From: Maritimibacter fusiformis
GTDB lineage: Bacteria > Pseudomonadota > Alphaproteobacteria > Rhodobacterales > Rhodobacteraceae
Reading direction: 5' to 3'
Length of the DNA stretch: 64,000 nucleotides
Assembly (NCBI RefSeq): GCF_008086115.1
Contig: NZ_VSIY01000015.1
Location: 372,001 to 436,000, forward strand
The position numbers and the translations under genes are program-made. Below, one piece after another: positions 17,383-27,033 of this stretch; within the stretch, counting starts at the first letter, position 1; every line of letters begins with the position of its first letter. Below the pieces are notes generated by a model, which was not told the origin of the DNA, made no database searches, and saw nothing but the letters and a program-made list of their open reading frames with translations.

Positions 17383-18294
17383 TCAGACGAAAATCATCGA
17401 CGACAGTTTGCGCCGGCCGCTGGTGACGATCGGGTCATTCTGCGGCAGCGCGTCGAAGATGGTGAAAAGCTGGGTCTTGGCGGCGCCGTCATTCCATTCG
17501 CGGTCGCGGCGGAACAACTCCAACAGGGCGTCGACCGCGCCCTGGACATCGCCCGAGGCATGCAGCGCCTTGGCCAGGTCGAACCGCGCCTGATGGTCGT
17601 CGGGATTGGCCTCGACCGCGGCCTGCAGGTCGGCAACCGGTCCGGCTTCGGCGGCCTGCCGGGCCAGAGCGATCTGGGCGTGAACCGCCTCGATCTCGGC
17701 GGCGCGGGAAATCTCGGCCGGGGCGCCGTTCAGCACCGCCTCGGCGTCATCGACCTTGTCCTGAGCCAGCTTGACCCGGGCCAGCCCGGCAAAGGCCGCC
17801 GCGGATTTCGGGTCTTCCTCGAGGATCGCGGCAAAGGTCTGCGCCGCATCGTCGAGCGCGCCGGCCTCCAGCATTTCCTCGGCCGCCGCGATGGCGTCCG
17901 CCAGCCCGCCGTCACCGCCAAGGGCGGCGATCTTTTCGACGAACTCCTTGACCTGGCTGGGCGGCAACGCGCCCTGAAAACCGTCGGCGGGTTGGCCATC
18001 GTGGAAGGCATAGACCGTCGGGATCGACTGGATGCGCAGTTGCGCCGCAATCTGCTGGTTTTCGTCGACGTTGACCTTGACCATCTTGACCTTGCCGCCG
18101 AGGGCGTTCACCGCCTCTTCCAGCGCCGGGCCAAGCTGTTTGCAGGGCCCGCACCACGGCGCCCAGAAATCGACGATGACCGGCACCTCCTTGGAGGCCT
18201 CGATCACGTCATCCATGAACGTGGCTTCCGAGATGTCCTTGACGTGGGCGCCGGCGTTCGTGGCGGCACCGTTGGTTTGTCCCAATTCGAGCAT
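17383..18294 (-). CDS. Thioredoxin-TPR co-chaperone (YbbN/CnoX-like)
   Basis: This 303-residue protein has an N-terminal thioredoxin domain with active site 'WCGPC' (C48 and C51) and a C-terminal helical TPR-like region (about 125-303, with 'NPDDHQARFDLAKALHASGD'). This is the architecture of YbbN/CnoX, a chaperone that protects clients from oxidation and hands them to GroEL and DnaK. E. coli CnoX has a degenerate 'SQHC'-type site; here the CxxC is complete, so redox activity is likely. The ATG at 18294 is chosen because AAGGAG lies 6 bases upstream. Confidence 0.9.
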   Translation of the reverse strand: MLELGQTNGAATNAGAHVKDISEATFMDDVIEASKEVPVIVDFWAPWCGPCKQLGPALEEAVNALGGKVKMVKVNVDENQQIAAQLRIQSIPTVYAFHDGQPADGFQGALPPSQVKEFVEKIAALGGDGGLADAIAAAEEMLEAGALDDAAQTFAAILEEDPKSAAAFAGLARVKLAQDKVDDAEAVLNGAPAEISRAAEIEAVHAQIALARQAAEAGPVADLQAAVEANPDDHQARFDLAKALHASGDVQGAVDALLELFRRDREWNDGAAKTQLFTIFDALPQNDPIVTSGRRKLSSMIFV

Positions 18295-18337
18295 GGTCGG
18301 CTCCTTCAAATTCCGTTGCCGCCAATATGGGCGCGCA

Positions 18338-18373
18338 ACGCGGCCAGTCCAACCCCGGGCTTGGACGCCGCGT
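18338..18373. terminator. Long hairpin between fahA and the thioredoxin-TPR gene
   Basis: ACGCGGC (18338-18344) pairs with GCCGCGT (18367-18373) and, inside it, GTCCAA (18347-18352) pairs with TTGGAC (18361-18366), separated by a CA bulge and an 8-base loop. It follows the fahA stop by 36 bases in the direction of transcription. There is no T tract, so it may be a Rho-assisted terminator or a 5' leader element of the next gene. Confidence 0.5.
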
Positions 18374-18408
18374 CGCTTTGTCTGGCCCGTGCGCCGCGCG
18401 AAACGCGA

Positions 18409-19674
18409 TCAGCGGGCATAGGGATCGGCAAGGGCGGGCCGCACCGTGCCGCTGCAAGTGCCGAACCCGATCACGTATCCGTCGCCCTTGGCCTGCCCTT
18501 CAAGGGTGACGCCATCGCCATCCTCGAGAAACGCACGGGTGTCGCCGCCATCGAGCCGGATCGGGGCCTGCCCGCCCTGCGAAAGCTCCAGAAGCGAGCC
18601 GAAGGTGCCGGGCTCAGGGCCGGAAACGGTGCCCGACCCAAGCAGATCGCCCACGTTCATCGGACAGCCCGAAGAGCTGTGATGCGCAAGCTGTTGCGCG
18701 GCGGAGTAATACATCTGGCCGTAGTTGGTCCGCGCAATCACGCAAGACGGCCCGCCTTCGGGAGTGAGCGAAACCGTCAGGTCGATATCATAAAGCATCG
18801 GCCCCGGCTCATTGAGATAGGGCAGCAGCGGCACCTCGCGTTCCGGTGTGTCCAAGCGGAACGGCGCAAGCGCCGCTGCCGTGACGATCCACGGGCCGAC
18901 GGTGGTGGCGGCGGCTTTCGACTGGAACGGGCCGAGCGGCTGATACTCCCATGTCTGAATATCGCGCGCCGACCAGTCGTTCAGCAGCACATAGCCGAAG
19001 ATCATCGCGTCGGCCTCGGCAACGCTTACCGGGCCGGACGAGGGCTGCCCCACGACCGCGCCCAACTCAAGCTCGAAGTCGAAGCGCTGGCAGGGCGCAA
19101 AATCCGGCTGATCGGCACCCGCCGGCTTGATCTGCCCCCAGGGCCGGCGCACCGGTGTGCCCGAGACCACCACCGACGAGGCCCGGCCGTTGTAGCCTAT
19201 GGGCATGTGCAGCCAGTTCGGCGGCAGCGCGTTTTCCGGCCCGCGAAACATCTGCCCGACGTTGAAGGCATGGTGCCGCCCGGCATAGAAATCGGTGAAC
19301 TCCGCCACCCGGAACGGCATGTGCAGGTCCGCCTCGTGCAGGCGCACCGAATAAGTGGTGCAGATGTCGCGTGTCGCCTCGTCGGCGGCCTCGCCCAGCA
19401 TCGCCTGCAACCGGGCGCGAAAGGCGGCCCAGGCCTCCGGCCCTAGCGCCATGAAGTCGTTCCAGTCGGGCGCGTCCAGCACCGTCGCCTCGGGGTCGGC
19501 GCGCAGAGCCCCGGCCTCTTCCAGCCCGGTCACGTCCAGAATCCGATCACCAATCGCCACCCCGCAGCGCAGATCGCCCTCGCCGACCGAAAACACCCCG
19601 CAGGGCAGGTTGTTCAGCGGAAACGGCGTCGTGGCGCTGTTGGCGCTGTCGATCCATGACTTCAGCAAGGGCAT
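18409..19674 (-). CDS. fahA: Fumarylacetoacetase
   Basis: This 421-residue enzyme splits 4-fumarylacetoacetate to fumarate and acetoacetate, the last step of tyrosine/phenylalanine breakdown. The N-terminal SH3-like domain ('NNLPCGVFSVGE') precedes the catalytic domain with 'DFYAGRHHAFNVGQMFRG' (catalytic His), 'FELELGAVVGQP' (metal-binding Glu residues) and 'LLNDWSARDIQTWEY' (metal-binding Asp). Length matches bacterial and human FAH. CGGAG precedes the ATG. It follows hmgA by 34 bases in one operon. The intervening maleylacetoacetate isomerase gene is not present here. Confidence 0.95.
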   Translation of the reverse strand: MPLLKSWIDSANSATTPFPLNNLPCGVFSVGEGDLRCGVAIGDRILDVTGLEEAGALRADPEATVLDAPDWNDFMALGPEAWAAFRARLQAMLGEAADEATRDICTTYSVRLHEADLHMPFRVAEFTDFYAGRHHAFNVGQMFRGPENALPPNWLHMPIGYNGRASSVVVSGTPVRRPWGQIKPAGADQPDFAPCQRFDFELELGAVVGQPSSGPVSVAEADAMIFGYVLLNDWSARDIQTWEYQPLGPFQSKAAATTVGPWIVTAAALAPFRLDTPEREVPLLPYLNEPGPMLYDIDLTVSLTPEGGPSCVIARTNYGQMYYSAAQQLAHHSSSGCPMNVGDLLGSGTVSGPEPGTFGSLLELSQGGQAPIRLDGGDTRAFLEDGDGVTLEGQAKGDGYVIGFGTCSGTVRPALADPYAR

Positions 19675-19708
19675 GGCAAACTCCGGGCGGGAACCGAGGG
19701 CGGCACGG

Positions 19709-21055
19709 TCACTTCACCCCCGGCGTGCCGTCGAATTTCTTTTCCAGCCCGTTCCAGCACTCGGCATAGTCGTCCTGCAACGGCGCCTCGCGCGCGGCGA
19801 ACTCGGTCAGGTGCTGTGGAAAGCGGGTCTCGAACATGAAGCTCATGGTGTTGTCGAGCTTCTCCGGTTTCAGCATCGCATTCGACGCACCTTCGAAGGC
19901 ATCGCGGTCCGGCCCGTGCGGCAGCATCATGTTGTGCAGGCTGATCCCGCCGGGCGCGAAGCCCTGCGGCTTGGCGTCATACTGGCCGTAGATATTGCCC
20001 ATCAGCTCGGACATGATGTTCTTGTGATACCACGGCGGGCGAAAACTGTGCTCGGCCACCATCCAGCGTTCGCGAAACAGCACGAAGTCGATATTGGCGG
20101 TGCCTTCCTGCCCCGAGGGCGCGGTGAGCACGGTGAAGATCGACGGATCGGGGTGATCGAACAGGATCGCGCCGACCGGGGAATAGGTGGTCAGGTCGTA
20201 TTTCACAGGCGCGTAATTGCCATGCCAGGCCACAACGTCCAGCGGGCTGTGCCCGATCTCGGTCCGGTGGAACTGTCCGCACCATTTCACGATGACGCTC
20301 GACGGCGTCTCGCGGTCCTCGAAGGCGGCGACCGGGGTCTTGAAATCGCGCGGATTGGCCATGCAGTTGGCGCCGATCGGCCCGCGCCCCGGCAGATCGA
20401 AGGTCTGCCCGTAATTCTCGCAGACGAAACCACGCGCCGGGCCGGATGTGACCTCGACCCGATAGACCAGGCCGCGCGGCAGGATGGCGATCTCCCTTGG
20501 CGCCAGGTCGATGGTGCCAAGCTCGGTGTGAAACCGAAGCGCGCCCTCCTGCGGCACCACCAGCAGCTCGCTGTCGGCGGAATAGAAATACTCGGCCTGC
20601 ATCGAGGCGGTGGCGAGGTAGACATGCGCCGCCATGCCGACCTGCGTGTTCACGTCCCCCGCCGTGGTCATCGTCCGCATCCCGGTCACGAAGGTCAGCG
20701 GCGCATCGGAATGCGGCACCGGGTCCCAGCGGTACTGGCCCAGCGAGATCACGTCGTCGCGCACATGCGGCGCGCTCTTCCAATAGGGCATGTCGATCCG
20801 TTCGAACCGCCCGACATGCTTGACGGACGGGCGGATGCGATAGCACCAGGTGCGTTCGTTCTGGCCGCGCGGCGCGGTAAAGGCGGTGCCCGAAAGCTGC
20901 TCGGCATACAGCCCGTAGGCGCATTTCTGCGGGCTGTTCTGCCCCTGCGGCAGGGCGCCGGGCAGGGCCTCGGTCTCGAAGTCGTTGCCGAAACCGGGCA
21001 TGTAGCCCGGTTCGGTTCCCATGCTGTCGCGCGCGCGGGTAATGTCGCGGGTCAT
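19709..21055 (-). CDS. hmgA: Homogentisate 1,2-dioxygenase
   Basis: This 448-residue iron enzyme opens the homogentisate ring. The ferrous ligands H344, E350 and H380 ('WYHKNIMSE' and '[10 protein letters not shown]') keep exactly the spacing of human HGD (H335, E341, H371). The N-terminus '[19 protein letters not shown]' is diagnostic. The ATG at 21055 has GGGAGA upstream; longer reading frames lack one. It is the first gene of the hmgA-fahA operon, divergent from motB across 182 bases. Regulation is not evident; that gap holds a CtrA-like box oriented toward motB. Confidence 0.96.
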   Translation of the reverse strand: MTRDITRARDSMGTEPGYMPGFGNDFETEALPGALPQGQNSPQKCAYGLYAEQLSGTAFTAPRGQNERTWCYRIRPSVKHVGRFERIDMPYWKSAPHVRDDVISLGQYRWDPVPHSDAPLTFVTGMRTMTTAGDVNTQVGMAAHVYLATASMQAEYFYSADSELLVVPQEGALRFHTELGTIDLAPREIAILPRGLVYRVEVTSGPARGFVCENYGQTFDLPGRGPIGANCMANPRDFKTPVAAFEDRETPSSVIVKWCGQFHRTEIGHSPLDVVAWHGNYAPVKYDLTTYSPVGAILFDHPDPSIFTVLTAPSGQEGTANIDFVLFRERWMVAEHSFRPPWYHKNIMSELMGNIYGQYDAKPQGFAPGGISLHNMMLPHGPDRDAFEGASNAMLKPEKLDNTMSFMFETRFPQHLTEFAAREAPLQDDYAECWNGLEKKFDGTPGVK

Positions 21056-21176
21056 GGCGGATCTCCCGGGTGGCGGATGCTGTGTCATCCTGACGCAGCG
21101 GCAGCGTATCGGCGCGTTTGATTCGAAGTCAAGCCGGGCCGGCCGGAGCGGCAAAAACTATGAACAAATTGAAAAG

Positions 21177-21192
21177 TTAAGCCGGGCTTTAC
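21177..21192 (+). promoter_or_regulatory. CtrA-like box upstream of motB
   Basis: TTAA-GCCGGGC-TTTAC matches the CtrA consensus TTAA-N7-TTAAC with one mismatch. It lies 46 bases before the motB start, the first gene of the rightward flagellar block. CtrA controls flagellar genes in many alphaproteobacteria; binding here is inferred. Confidence 0.5.
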
Positions 21193-21237
21193 CGCTCTGC
21201 GCTACACATGATCCCGGGTGAAACAAGAGGTGGTGGG

Positions 21238-22047
21238 ATGGCTGCGCATACCAATGCGCCCGTCATCATCAAGAGGGTCAAAAAGGTTTCGGGCGGCGGC
21301 CACCACGGTGGCGCCTGGAAGGTCGCATATGCCGACTTCGTGACCGCCATGATGGCTTTCTTCATGTTGATGTGGCTGCTCAACGCAACGACCGAGAAAC
21401 AACGCAAGGGAATCGCCGACTACTTCAGCCCGACGATCCCGGTCACACGCGCCTCGGGCGGCGGCGACGGGGCGTTCGGCGGCGACAGCGTTTTCTCGGA
21501 AGAGACCCTGGCGCAGAACGGGCAGGGCGGTTTCGACAGCCCCCCGGATGACAGCGGCGCGGGCGTAGACGCGGCGGTCGAGGCGCGCACGCTGGAGCGG
21601 CTCGAAGACATGCTGACCGGCAATTCCGGTGAAAGCATGATCAGCGATCCGGCCCGCCGCCACATCGTCACCGAGATTACCGACGAAGGGTTGATGATCG
21701 AGATTTTCGACCTCGAAGGCGAGCCGGTGTTCACTGAGGGCGCCGAGCCGACCGCGCTGCTCATCGACCTCGTGGCGATGCTGGGGCGGGTGTTCGCGCT
21801 GGTCACCAACGGGATCGCGGTCGAGGGGCATGTGGCGGCGCGGCCCGTTGTCGTCGCTGACTATTCCGGCTGGGATCTGTCCGCCGAACGGGCCGACAGG
21901 GTGCGAGAACTGCTCGAGGCCGAAGACATCGCGCCGGCCCGGATCAAGCGCGTCACCGGTCATTCCGACCGCAGCCCGGCGGCGCGCAATCCGATGGCCG
22001 CGCGCAACAACCGGATCGTGCTGATCCTGCTGCGTGCACCGCGTTAG
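21238..22047 (+). CDS. motB: Flagellar motor protein MotB
   Basis: This 269-residue stator subunit anchors the MotA/MotB ion channel to peptidoglycan. A basic N-terminus precedes one membrane helix with the ion-carrying aspartate D33 in 'VAYADFVTAMMAFFMLMWLL'. The C-terminal OmpA-like domain has the peptidoglycan-binding pattern in 'GWDLSAERADRVRELL'. The ATG at 21238 follows AGAGGTGG; an earlier ATG at 21208 lacks a site. Unusually, motA is 10 kb away (32050) rather than adjacent. It opens the block motB-flgE-flgK-flgL-flgI. Confidence 0.95.
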   Translation: MAAHTNAPVIIKRVKKVSGGGHHGGAWKVAYADFVTAMMAFFMLMWLLNATTEKQRKGIADYFSPTIPVTRASGGGDGAFGGDSVFSEETLAQNGQGGFDSPPDDSGAGVDAAVEARTLERLEDMLTGNSGESMISDPARRHIVTEITDEGLMIEIFDLEGEPVFTEGAEPTALLIDLVAMLGRVFALVTNGIAVEGHVAARPVVVADYSGWDLSAERADRVRELLEAEDIAPARIKRVTGHSDRSPAARNPMAARNNRIVLILLRAPR

Positions 22048-22107
22048 CCGGGTGTTAATCCGTCGGTGCTAGAGCTGTGGGTAAATGATGCAGCAGAAAG
22101 GCGCACC

Positions 22108-23415
22108 ATGACGATTTCTTCCTCGCTGAGTGCCGGGGTCGCCGGCCTGAACGCCAATGCCACGCGGCTCGCGACGATCTCGGACAACATCGCGAACTCG
22201 GCCACCTACGGCTACAAACGCTCGACCACCGATTTCGAATCGATGGTGATCGGCGGCACCCCCGGCGCGGGCCGGTATTCCGCCGGCGGCGTGCGCGCGA
22301 CGACGCAACGCCTGATCGACGAACGCGGCCCACTGATTTCGACCTCCAACCCTATGGATATCGCGATTTCCGGCCGTGGAATGCTGCCGGTGACGAAAGA
22401 GGCGTTTCTCGAATATTCCGGCGAAGACATGCCGATGATGACGACCACAACCGGCTCGTTTCGCGCCGATGAGAACGGCGTGATGAAGACCGGGACGGGC
22501 ATGGTGCTTCTGGGCTGGCCCGCCGATGCCGATGGCAATGTCGGCACTTACCCGCGCGACACCGTCACGGCGTTGGAGCCGGTGCGGGTGCAGGTGAACC
22601 AGCAATCCGGCGATCCGACCACGCGCATGAACCTGGGCGTGAACCTGCCGGCCACCGAGACCGAGGTGGGGGCATCCGGCGATGTGCTGCCGCTGTCGAT
22701 CGAATATTTCGGCAACCTCGGCACCTCCGAGGCGCTGAACGTCACCTTCACGCCCACCATCCCGGCAACCGGCGCGTCCAACACCTGGACCATGCAACTG
22801 CGCGACTCGGCGTCGAACGACGCGGTGATCGGGGAATATGAACTGGTGTTCGACGACAGCCGGGCCAATGGCGGCACGCTGCAATCGGTCACCGTGCTGT
22901 CGGGCGGGGCCTATAACGCGACCGACGGCACACTTGACCTGACCGTCGATGGCGGTCCGATGGAGGTGACCATCGGCCGGATCGGCGATCCCGCCGGGCT
23001 GACGCAACTCTCCGACAGTTTCGCGCCGACATCGATCACCAAGGACGGCTCGCCGGTGGGCAACCTCACCTCGGTCGAGATCGACGTGAACGGCTATGTC
23101 ACCGCCAGCTATGACACCGGCTTCACCCGCACCATCTACCAGGTGCCGCTGGTCGATGTGGCCAACCCCAACGGGCTGATCTCGCACTCCAACCAGACCT
23201 ACCAGGTCTCGCCGCAATCGGGCTCGTTCTTCCTGTGGGATGCGGGTGACGGCCCGACCGGCGAGGTGATCGGCTTCACCCGCGAAGGCTCGACCACCGA
23301 TGTCGCGGGCGAGTTGACCAACCTGATCCAGACCCAGCGCGCCTATTCCTCGAATGCCAAGGTGATCCAGACCGTCGACGAAATGCTGCAGGAGACCACC
23401 AACATCAAGCGCTAG
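22108..23415 (+). CDS. flgE: Flagellar hook protein FlgE
   Basis: This 435-residue protein builds the hook. The N-terminus 'AGLNANATRLATISDNIANSAT' is the rod/hook-family signature, and the C-terminus 'ELTNLIQTQRAYSSNAKVIQT' is the matching coiled segment; the middle (about 80-380) is the exposed hook domain. Length is close to the alphaproteobacterial norm. The ATG at 22108 is preceded by AAAGG. It follows motB by 60 bases and is 23 bases ahead of flgK. Confidence 0.93.
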   Translation: MTISSSLSAGVAGLNANATRLATISDNIANSATYGYKRSTTDFESMVIGGTPGAGRYSAGGVRATTQRLIDERGPLISTSNPMDIAISGRGMLPVTKEAFLEYSGEDMPMMTTTTGSFRADENGVMKTGTGMVLLGWPADADGNVGTYPRDTVTALEPVRVQVNQQSGDPTTRMNLGVNLPATETEVGASGDVLPLSIEYFGNLGTSEALNVTFTPTIPATGASNTWTMQLRDSASNDAVIGEYELVFDDSRANGGTLQSVTVLSGGAYNATDGTLDLTVDGGPMEVTIGRIGDPAGLTQLSDSFAPTSITKDGSPVGNLTSVEIDVNGYVTASYDTGFTRTIYQVPLVDVANPNGLISHSNQTYQVSPQSGSFFLWDAGDGPTGEVIGFTREGSTTDVAGELTNLIQTQRAYSSNAKVIQTVDEMLQETTNIKR

Positions 23416-23438
23416 GGCAGGACGCCCGGAGGTAGCAC

Positions 23439-24899
23439 ATGACCATCACCGGTTCGCTGGCCAATGCCCTGTCGGGGCTGACGGCGGCGTCACGCGCGGC
23501 CGAACTGGTCTCGTCCAATGTCGCCAATTCGATGACCCCGGGCTATGGCCGGCGCGAGATTTCACTGGCCGCGCGCCATATCGGCGACGGCACCTCTGCC
23601 GGGGTCAACGTGACCGGGGTCCGGCGCGAAGTCGACATGAGCATCGTGCAGGACCGCCGCCTGGCCGATGCCGCCGTCGGTCACGACAGCGCGCTGGCCG
23701 GGTTTCACAAGGACATCGAGGCGATCCTCGGAACGCCCGACGCGGCCGGATCGCTGTCGGGCCGCCTGGCCCGGTTCGAGGCGACCCTGATCGAGGCGGC
23801 CTCGCGCCCGGACAGCCAGGCGCGCCTGGCCGCCGTGTTGCAGGCCGCCGGCGATGTTACCGGCAAGCTGAACCAGGCGTCAGATGCCGTCCAGTCGATC
23901 CGGATGCAGGCCGATGCTTCGATCGACACCCAGCTGCGGCAGTTGAACGACGGGCTCGGACGGGTGCAGCACCTCAACTACCAGATCAAGGAGGCGCGGT
24001 CGCGCGGCCAGGATGCTTCGCCGCTTCTGGACCTGCGCCAGCAGGAGGTCGACGCGATCTCGGCCATCGTCCCGATGAAGCAGGTCGAACGCGGGCACGG
24101 CACGATCGCGCTGTTCTCGACCGGTGGGGCCATCCTGCTTGACGGTCGCGCGGCCGATATCGGGTTTTCCCCGGTCGGCGTCATCGTGCCGGAAATGACC
24201 CAGGCCGGCGGCGCGCTGTCGGGCCTGACCGTCAATGGCCTCGACGTGCCCACCGGCGCGGGGCGCAGCCCGCTGGGCGGTGGCACGCTCGGCGCGGCTT
24301 TCGAGGTGCGCGACACCCTGGCGCCCGAGGCGCAGACCCGCCTCGACGCGGTGGCGCGCGACCTGGTCGAACGGCTCCAGGCGCCAGCCGTCGACGCCAC
24401 CCGCGCGCCCGGTGCCGCCGGCCTGTTCACCGACGCGGGTGCGGCCTTTGCCAGCATCGACGAGATCGCGCTGGCCTCGCGGATCGAGGTCAACGCGCTG
24501 GCCGACCCCGACCGCGGCGGCGCGCTCTGGCGCCTGCGCGACGGCCTTGGCGCCGCGGTGCCCGGCGCTGTCAGCAATTCGTCGCTGCTGCGTGATCTCA
24601 CCGCCGCGCTGGGCGCCGAACGGGTGCCTGCCTCGGGCGGGTTTCTCGGTGTCGCGCGCTCGTCCAGCGGGCTGGCGGCGGATTTCCTGTCACTCGTCGG
24701 CGCGGCCCGCCTGCACGCCGAGGGCGCGCAGAGCTTCTCCGTGGCCCAGCAGGACAGCCTGGTCGAGGCCGAGATGAGCACCGGCGTCGACACCGACCAC
24801 GAGATGCAGAAACTCATGCTGATCGAACAGGCCTATGCCGCCAATGCCCGGGTGATCACCACGGTCGACGCCATGCTCGACGCGCTGATGAGGATCTGA
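23439..24899 (+). CDS. flgK: Flagellar hook-associated protein 1, FlgK
   Basis: This 486-residue protein joins hook to filament. The N-terminal motif 'ANALSGLTAASRAAELVSSN' and the C-terminal 'EMQKLMLIEQAYAANARVIT' are family signatures; the helical middle ('LNDGLGRVQHLNYQIKEA') is typical of HAP1. A perfect GGAGGT lies 6 bases before the ATG. The flgL gene begins 2 bases after its stop. Confidence 0.93.
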   Translation: MTITGSLANALSGLTAASRAAELVSSNVANSMTPGYGRREISLAARHIGDGTSAGVNVTGVRREVDMSIVQDRRLADAAVGHDSALAGFHKDIEAILGTPDAAGSLSGRLARFEATLIEAASRPDSQARLAAVLQAAGDVTGKLNQASDAVQSIRMQADASIDTQLRQLNDGLGRVQHLNYQIKEARSRGQDASPLLDLRQQEVDAISAIVPMKQVERGHGTIALFSTGGAILLDGRAADIGFSPVGVIVPEMTQAGGALSGLTVNGLDVPTGAGRSPLGGGTLGAAFEVRDTLAPEAQTRLDAVARDLVERLQAPAVDATRAPGAAGLFTDAGAAFASIDEIALASRIEVNALADPDRGGALWRLRDGLGAAVPGAVSNSSLLRDLTAALGAERVPASGGFLGVARSSSGLAADFLSLVGAARLHAEGAQSFSVAQQDSLVEAEMSTGVDTDHEMQKLMLIEQAYAANARVITTVDAMLDALMRI

Positions 24900-24901
24900 C
24901 G

Positions 24902-25912
24902 ATGCCGATCCTGTCCATCGGCGATCTTGCCAGCACCTTTCAGATCCGGCGGCAATCGACCGGGTTGAAGTCCGACCTGACGCGCCTGGGCCGCGAACTG
25001 GCGACCGGGGTGCGAAGCGATCTCGGCGCGCAGGTATCGGGCGACTTCGGCCCGATTTCGGCGATCGAGCGCAGCCTTTCCGCGATGGCCGCCTATCGCA
25101 CCTCGAACGCCGAAGCGGCCGGGTTGATGGAAGCCACGCAACTCGCGCTGGAGGCGGTGCAGCAGTTGGGCCGCGACCTGACGCCCGGCGCGCTGACCGC
25201 GGCGAGTTCACGCGACCCCGTGATGATCCACGCCACCAGTCGGGATGCGCACCAGAAGTTTTCCGCCAGCGTCGCGGCGCTCAACACCCGCGCCGCCGAC
25301 CGGACCTTGCTGGCGGGTGCCGCCACCGACCGCCCGGCGATGGCCCCCGCCGAGACGATCATGGCGGCGCTGGTCGCCGCGGTTTCAGGCGAGACCGCCG
25401 CCGCCGGCGTCACCGCGGCGGTGGACGCCTGGTTCGATGCGCCGGGCGGCGGGTTTGAAACCGTCGCCTATCTCGGAGCGGCCAGCGACATGGGCCCGAT
25501 GGCCATCGCCGAGGGCGAATCCGTGGCAGTGCCGGCGCGGGCCGACGACCCCGCCCTGCGCGCGGTGCTGAAATCACAGGCGCTGGCTGCACTGATCGCC
25601 GAAGGTGTGCTGGACGCGGATAAGGACCAACAGGCGGAACTGATCGGCACGGCCTCGGAGCGAATGCTGGCCGCGGACGGCGACATCACCAACTTGCGCG
25701 CCGACATCGGCGCCATCGAGGCCCGGATCGAGGATGCGCGTGCGCGCAACGCCGCTGAGGCGTCGGCCTATGAGCTTGCCCGCGCCGGCCTGATCGGCGC
25801 CGACCCCTATGACACCGCGACCGAGCTTGAGGCGGTCTATTCCCGGATCGAAATGCTCTACACCGTAACCGCCCGCATCGCGGGCCTGAAATTCACGGAT
25901 TACATGCGATGA
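24902..25912 (+). CDS. flgL: Flagellar hook-associated protein 3, FlgL
   Basis: This 336-residue flagellin-like junction protein starts 2 bases after flgK and overlaps flgI by 4 (ATGA). The N-terminal 'LKSDLTRLGRELATGVRSDL' and C-terminal 'AVYSRIEMLYTVTARIAG' segments fit the coiled-coil ends of FlgL, although the sequence is divergent. Gene order is the main support beyond these features. Confidence 0.87.
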   Translation: MPILSIGDLASTFQIRRQSTGLKSDLTRLGRELATGVRSDLGAQVSGDFGPISAIERSLSAMAAYRTSNAEAAGLMEATQLALEAVQQLGRDLTPGALTAASSRDPVMIHATSRDAHQKFSASVAALNTRAADRTLLAGAATDRPAMAPAETIMAALVAAVSGETAAAGVTAAVDAWFDAPGGGFETVAYLGAASDMGPMAIAEGESVAVPARADDPALRAVLKSQALAALIAEGVLDADKDQQAELIGTASERMLAADGDITNLRADIGAIEARIEDARARNAAEASAYELARAGLIGADPYDTATELEAVYSRIEMLYTVTARIAGLKFTDYMR

Positions 25913-27018
25913 CCCTCGTCCGCCTCGCCCTTTTCGGGCTGATGTTAACGCTGTTTGCCGGTGCTGCCTCGGGCAACGCGATCCGTATCAAGGACCTGGT
26001 CGAATTCGATGGGGTCCGCGGCAACGACCTGGTCGGATACGGTCTTGTGGTCGGGCTCAATGGCACCGGCGATGGCATACGCAACGCACCGTTCACCGAG
26101 GATATCATGTCGAACATCCTCGAGCGTCTGGGTGTGAACATCACCGGCGAGCAGTTTCGCCCAAAGAACGTCGCGGCCGTGTTCGTGACCGCCAGCCTGC
26201 CCCCCTTCGCACGCTCCGGCTCGACCATCGACGTGACGGTTTCGGCCATCGGGGACGCGAAAAGCCTGCTGGGCGGCACCCTGGTGATGACACCCCTGAA
26301 CGCCGCCGACGGCGAGATCTACGCGGTGGCGCAGGGCACCGTGATCGCGGGCGGCGTGTCGGCCGAAGGAGCGGGCGCAAGCGTTTTCGAGGGCGTGCCG
26401 ACCGCTGGCATGGTGCCCTCGGGGGCGCGGGTCGAGCGTGAGATCGACTTCGATTTCACCAAGCTCACGTCGATCCGGCTGGCGCTGCGCACCCCCGATT
26501 TCACCACCGCCGAGCGCATCGAGGTGGCGATCAACGCCTCCTATGGCCGCGCGGTGGCGCGGATGCTGGACGCGGGCACCGTGGCGCTCGACATCGCTGC
26601 AACCGGGGCGATCAGCCCGGCGCATGCGCTGGGCGATGTCGAGAACATCCGGGTCGAGCCCGAACGCCGCGCGCGGGTGGTGGTCGATCAGCGCTCCGGC
26701 ACCATCGTGATGGGCGCGGATGTGCGTATCAGCCAGGTTGCGGTCAGCCAGGGCAACCTGACGCTTCGGATCGAAGAGGCGCCGCTGGTCGTGCAACCCA
26801 ACCCGTTTTCCGACGGCGAGGCCATCGTCGTGCCCCGCACCGGCGTGTCGATCGAGGAAGAGCCGGGAACCGGGCTGGCCGAGCTGCGCGAGGGCACGTC
26901 ATTGTCGGAGGTCATCGCCGGGCTGAACGCGCTGGGCGTGTCGCCGCGCGACATGATCGACATCCTGAAAAGCATCAAGGCGGCGGGCGCGCTGCACGCC
27001 GAATTCGTGGTTCGCTGA
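25909..27018 (+). CDS. flgI: Flagellar P-ring protein FlgI
   Basis: This 369-residue secreted protein forms the periplasmic P ring. A signal peptide ('LALFGLMLTLFAGAASG') precedes 'IRIKDLVEFDGVRGNDLVGYGLVVGLNGTGDG', diagnostic of FlgI, and the C-terminus 'SLSEVIAGLNALGVSPRDMIDILKSIKAAGALHAE' is also characteristic. It ends the rightward block and converges on fliP with a 15-base gap. Confidence 0.96.
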   Translation: MTLVRLALFGLMLTLFAGAASGNAIRIKDLVEFDGVRGNDLVGYGLVVGLNGTGDGIRNAPFTEDIMSNILERLGVNITGEQFRPKNVAAVFVTASLPPFARSGSTIDVTVSAIGDAKSLLGGTLVMTPLNAADGEIYAVAQGTVIAGGVSAEGAGASVFEGVPTAGMVPSGARVEREIDFDFTKLTSIRLALRTPDFTTAERIEVAINASYGRAVARMLDAGTVALDIAATGAISPAHALGDVENIRVEPERRARVVVDQRSGTIVMGADVRISQVAVSQGNLTLRIEEAPLVVQPNPFSDGEAIVVPRTGVSIEEEPGTGLAELREGTSLSEVIAGLNALGVSPRDMIDILKSIKAAGALHAEFVVR

Positions 27019-27033
27019 GCCGCGGGTGACACG

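Noticed and set aside
17110..19446. Open frame of 778 codons on the plus strand across the LON, thioredoxin-TPR and fahA genes
   Set aside because: It runs opposite to three well-supported genes and has no recognisable domain or ribosome site.
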